This document shows positions 61,148 to 64,000 of a DNA stretch of 64,000 bases, in pieces. Each line of letters opens with the position of its first letter. Position 1 is the stretch's first letter. This DNA comes from Acanthaster planci. Its lineage: Eukaryota > Echinodermata > Asteroidea > Valvatida > Acanthasteridae. A model generated the notes under the pieces. That model ran no database searches, had not been told where the DNA came from, and worked only from the letters and a program-made list of their open reading frames with translations. The stretch spans positions 183,627 to 247,626 of the forward strand of contig NW_019091665.1 in the NCBI RefSeq assembly GCF_001949145.1, given 5' to 3'. The position numbers and the translations under genes are program-made.

Positions 61148-63170
61148 GTACGGACCACGGATGCCGAAGACCAAAATCACGTGACCAGATTTGAGACGTT
61201 TGCCAAGCATAACGAAACAATGGAACGAGACGGCCGAATGACGGTAATTCTACACCATCGAATAAATTTAGAGCTGAATCCTCTGCAACAAAATGTTGAA
61301 CACCTCATTGCACAACTTATGGAAATTGTATCAGTGCAGCTGCATGGTGATCTCAATGCGTAAAGCATATATACATGCCTAACCCCCTTGAAATGCCGCC
61401 TGCTTGAACCTACAGTGTAATGCGTGTATTTTCAAGTGTACGCCCATAAAACATGTTCATATCAAACCAACACTGCAAAGCACCTACAGTGTGCACTCTT
61501 TAAAGATTCTTTGACCTACGGTAACAACTTCAAAAAGACAAAAAAGAAATATCAGGACTCTGCGAAGGTTCACTGAAAACCCTGTATTGCGATGTTTAAA
61601 CTGAAAGAAAAATTATATAAATCTCAAGCGTTCTGTGAATAAAATAAAAAAAAACCTGCACTTGCATGTACCTTATATCCTGTTTTTCATTATAGGTGTT
61701 TAATGTGAGTGTTTGATGCTATCTTATCCTACAGAAAGAAAACGTATAACTACATCGGTATTAAACAGGTTTTTTGTAGATCCATTGTACTCTTCATTCG
61801 CAGTCCGGCATTTTCGATGCCAGGCCAAATACAGATCTGGTATTGTGGTTTCGTCTTCGATTATTGATATTTTTATATGGTACTATGATAAGCAACCGTA
61901 GACGTAGACAACAATGACCGTTTCAAACAAGTTCTAACATCGTAAATATAACAACGAAATTAGTAGTCAGTGTATAGCGTCAATGCATGCAGCGGCCTCC
62001 TCTTTTCTGCTCCAAAAACCACTTAGCTCTTTTTTTCCACGTGGGAAACCGTGACATATTTTGGTAAAACCTCAACGCTCTTTCATCAAACTCTGAAGAT
62101 AAAACGTTTTGCAACTTTCGTGACCATGTTCAGTTTTAAATACGCCTTAATATTTCTGATACAATTGGCTCTTTTTGGTCGACAAGCCGGATCGCCTTTT
62201 TTTGCAACGTAAGTCACTTCAAGTGGATTAAGGCGCTCCAAATCCATTTACAATTCGACAATTTATGAAAACAGTAAAGGACAAGAGAAAACTTAATGAG
62301 GGAGATTATACTTCGACCCAGTTGCACGTACACTACTAAGCAGATGTTAAAAGGTGGCTGCGGGGACGTTTTCTGCAATTGTATAATCTTTTTCTCAGTA
62401 GGAAAGCTATTTGTTATCCCCATTTCAAAAATGCCCTTTTTATACACTTACAATCCTCAATACTTTCCTCGACTTCTTGGAGCGCTGTTGTTGTGATGTC
62501 ATCTAGGGAGGACCTGGCTCAGGGTACAGATTTTTCTGTTCCAAGTGTGGACCAAACTTAACTCACTGAGAACATTTCTGAAGGGGTAGCTGCTTACTGA
62601 TTGCTGTTTACTTTGATGCCTGCAAAATATTTCGTTAATGCAGATTTTTTTGCACAAACCAATGCAGTATTGAGGTTTTTTCTTGAAATGAGCATCACAG
62701 TTTTTCTCACAAATACGGATAAGCCTAATAGCATACAAGCAAAACGGAAGTAAAACCTCATTCAACTATTGAAATAAAATGTGAAAAAAATGGGACTAAC
62801 AGTTGCATTTTGGACGTTTGTATTTTTTAATGCATTGCAGCAGCCCTTCCAGTTGCAATGCAAACACACCAAAATCCACGTTCAAAAAGCATGTCACCGA
62901 CACTTGCTACAGTGTGAAGAGTTTCAGCTATTTCCTTAGATATTCAGACAGATATTGGAAATTGAATTATTAAGAAACTCTGAAATCAGCACGAAATAGC
63001 GAAAAACTGTGTAATTACATCATGTGGACTCTTCACTATAAACGCCCAGTGTGAAAATACACCTTAGGTTCATCATAATAGTTCATTTAATTTCATAATA
63101 ACACATATGAAACTACCAGTACCTGATAGTTCTGCAAAACATTAAACCAATCATCCTAATTAATTCGTAC
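61148..63170. other. subtilase 3' UTR and downstream spacer
   Basis: Two overlapping AATAAA hexamers at 61638-61648 make a likely transcript end about 490 bases after the stop. Beyond that the DNA is AT-rich with no supported exon or repeat. The short frame at 61181-61363 lies inside the UTR and has no domain. Confidence 0.45.
61638..61648 (+). promoter_or_regulatory. candidate subtilase poly(A) signals
   Basis: Overlapping AATAAA hexamers at 61638-61643 and 61643-61648, the first such signals after the stop codon at 61145-61147. Confidence 0.5.
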
Positions 63171-63303
63171 CTCCATGCCTCAGTTGCCCTCAAATCGATC
63201 AGAAAAGAGTGGTTTGTTCCATAAGGATACACACGAGTAGACGTTTTGGGCATACCTCCGTGATAAAAGCACTGACCAGGAAGATGTCTGCCGTGCATAA
63301 CCT
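63171..63303 (-). CDS. candidate internal exon of an unrecognised gene
   Basis: A 133-base minus-strand stretch between an acceptor (CATCATACAG) and a donor (GTACGA) reads VMHGRHLPGQCFYHGG, then a YPYGTNHSFLIDLRATEAW block. The balanced composition, with Gly, His, Tyr and Trp, looks like a folded protein. I cannot name the family, and no neighbouring exon was found in the window. The gene would extend to both sides on the minus strand. Confidence 0.35.
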
Positions 63304-64000
63304 CTGTATGATGAATGTTCTCTCAGACTGATGTTTATGTGCCAAGGCGGGCAAAGTATGTTTTCTTCAGAAGGATTTCACCAGACTGGACTCACCTCAG
63401 AAACAAATTGTCGACTCAAACTTACATGACCTGAGACGGGCCTACCTAGCAAGCCACATGTCATCAGCTCTTCCTTAGTGTCGGCTTCTTTATCTGCAAC
63501 TGGGGACCATTTATTGTTCCTATTTTGTTTGTACTTTAACACACACTTTTTCAGGGTGAGAAAAAAATCAGAAAAAAAATAAAAAAATAAATGGGCTGTG
63601 AAGGATTTTCGGACTTCCCCACAACCTGTTACTCAATATCATTCAAAAAGGGAGAACTTTAAACAGCCACGAAAACAGTTTGGAGAATGCTCTTCTGATT
63701 TTCATATTCGCTAGACTTCTGTATTTTCAATTGTACTGTAGCGTAAACCTTCGTGGGTTTTTCTTTTCAGAACACAACACAACACATTTATTCGGCCTTC
63801 CTTCTTCACGACTTTTCCCAGACTCATCTATATGTCAGTACATTCGTCATCAGCACAATTACATTCACTAGATTTTGGCAGTGGCCCAATTGATTTTTCC
63901 CGGGCGCGCCAATCCTTATTGTTCTGCACCCGGCCGCAACCACAAAATAGGTGTCCAATTACAGGCGTGTTTCCGGAGCCACAGCGCAACCCCAAAACAT
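63304..64000. other. no recognisable gene
   Basis: AT-rich sequence with a GC-rich end at about 63898-63990. No exon or repeat was recognised. Confidence 0.4.

Noticed and set aside
1-64000. tRNA or rRNA genes
   Set aside because: No convincing tRNA fold with A and B boxes and no rRNA-like sequence was seen by eye. A covariance-model scan would be needed to exclude them.

Overview
The window is nuclear DNA from an animal. Its genes are split by GT-AG introns of roughly 0.2 to 2 kb, coding density is low, and the spaces between genes are full of decayed transposons. Four protein genes can be supported. The gene set, the very frequent palindrome TACATGTA, and the mix of Penelope-like, jockey-like LINE, Mutator-like and foldback elements suggest a marine invertebrate deuterostome (echinoderm, hemichordate or amphioxus). 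That placement is inference and the species is not determined. An assembly gap of 897 N lies at 38289-39185.

Layout. At 1-12.5 kb there is mostly gene-poor DNA, with a frameshifted Cys/His-domain coding fragment (3.8-4.2 kb, minus) and a Penelope-like retroelement fragment (8.5-8.9 kb, minus). At 12.56-13.33 kb (minus) is the first coding exon of TRIM9 (RING plus two B-boxes); its remaining exons were not found. From 14.3 to 17.6 kb lie three related inverted-repeat elements, two with 9-bp target duplications, and copies of an interspersed repeat. At 18.7-22.7 kb a dead Mutator-like transposase sits between inverted minisatellite arms. L2HGDH runs at 23.6-30.1 kb (plus) in nine recognised exons, with a possible short first exon at 23.16 kb. 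A sigma-class glutathione S-transferase occupies 33.3-37.8 kb (minus, five exons).

From 39.2 to 43.0 kb is a three-layer nest: a probable solo LTR inside a LINE, which sits inside an older repeat. An unoccupied copy of the older repeat at 15.4-17.0 kb serves as the reference empty site. At 44.4-50.4 kb are a MITE, a long inverted repeat and a Penelope-like element whose 5' part is inverted. At 51.1-61.1 kb (plus) is a secreted proteinase K-type subtilase of eight exons. Its upstream region and signal-peptide exon are duplicated, and the upstream copy is a stub that stops after 23 codons. The tail of the window holds one unrecognised candidate exon at 63.17-63.30 kb.

The genes do not form a pathway. 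L2HGDH is a mitochondrial metabolite-repair enzyme, TRIM9 an E3 ubiquitin ligase, the GST a cytosolic conjugating or isomerising enzyme, and the subtilase a secreted protease. TRIM9 and L2HGDH are also close neighbours on human chromosome 14q, so the linkage may be ancient. The most unusual content is the set of inverted-repeat mobile elements and the record of how they inserted into one another.
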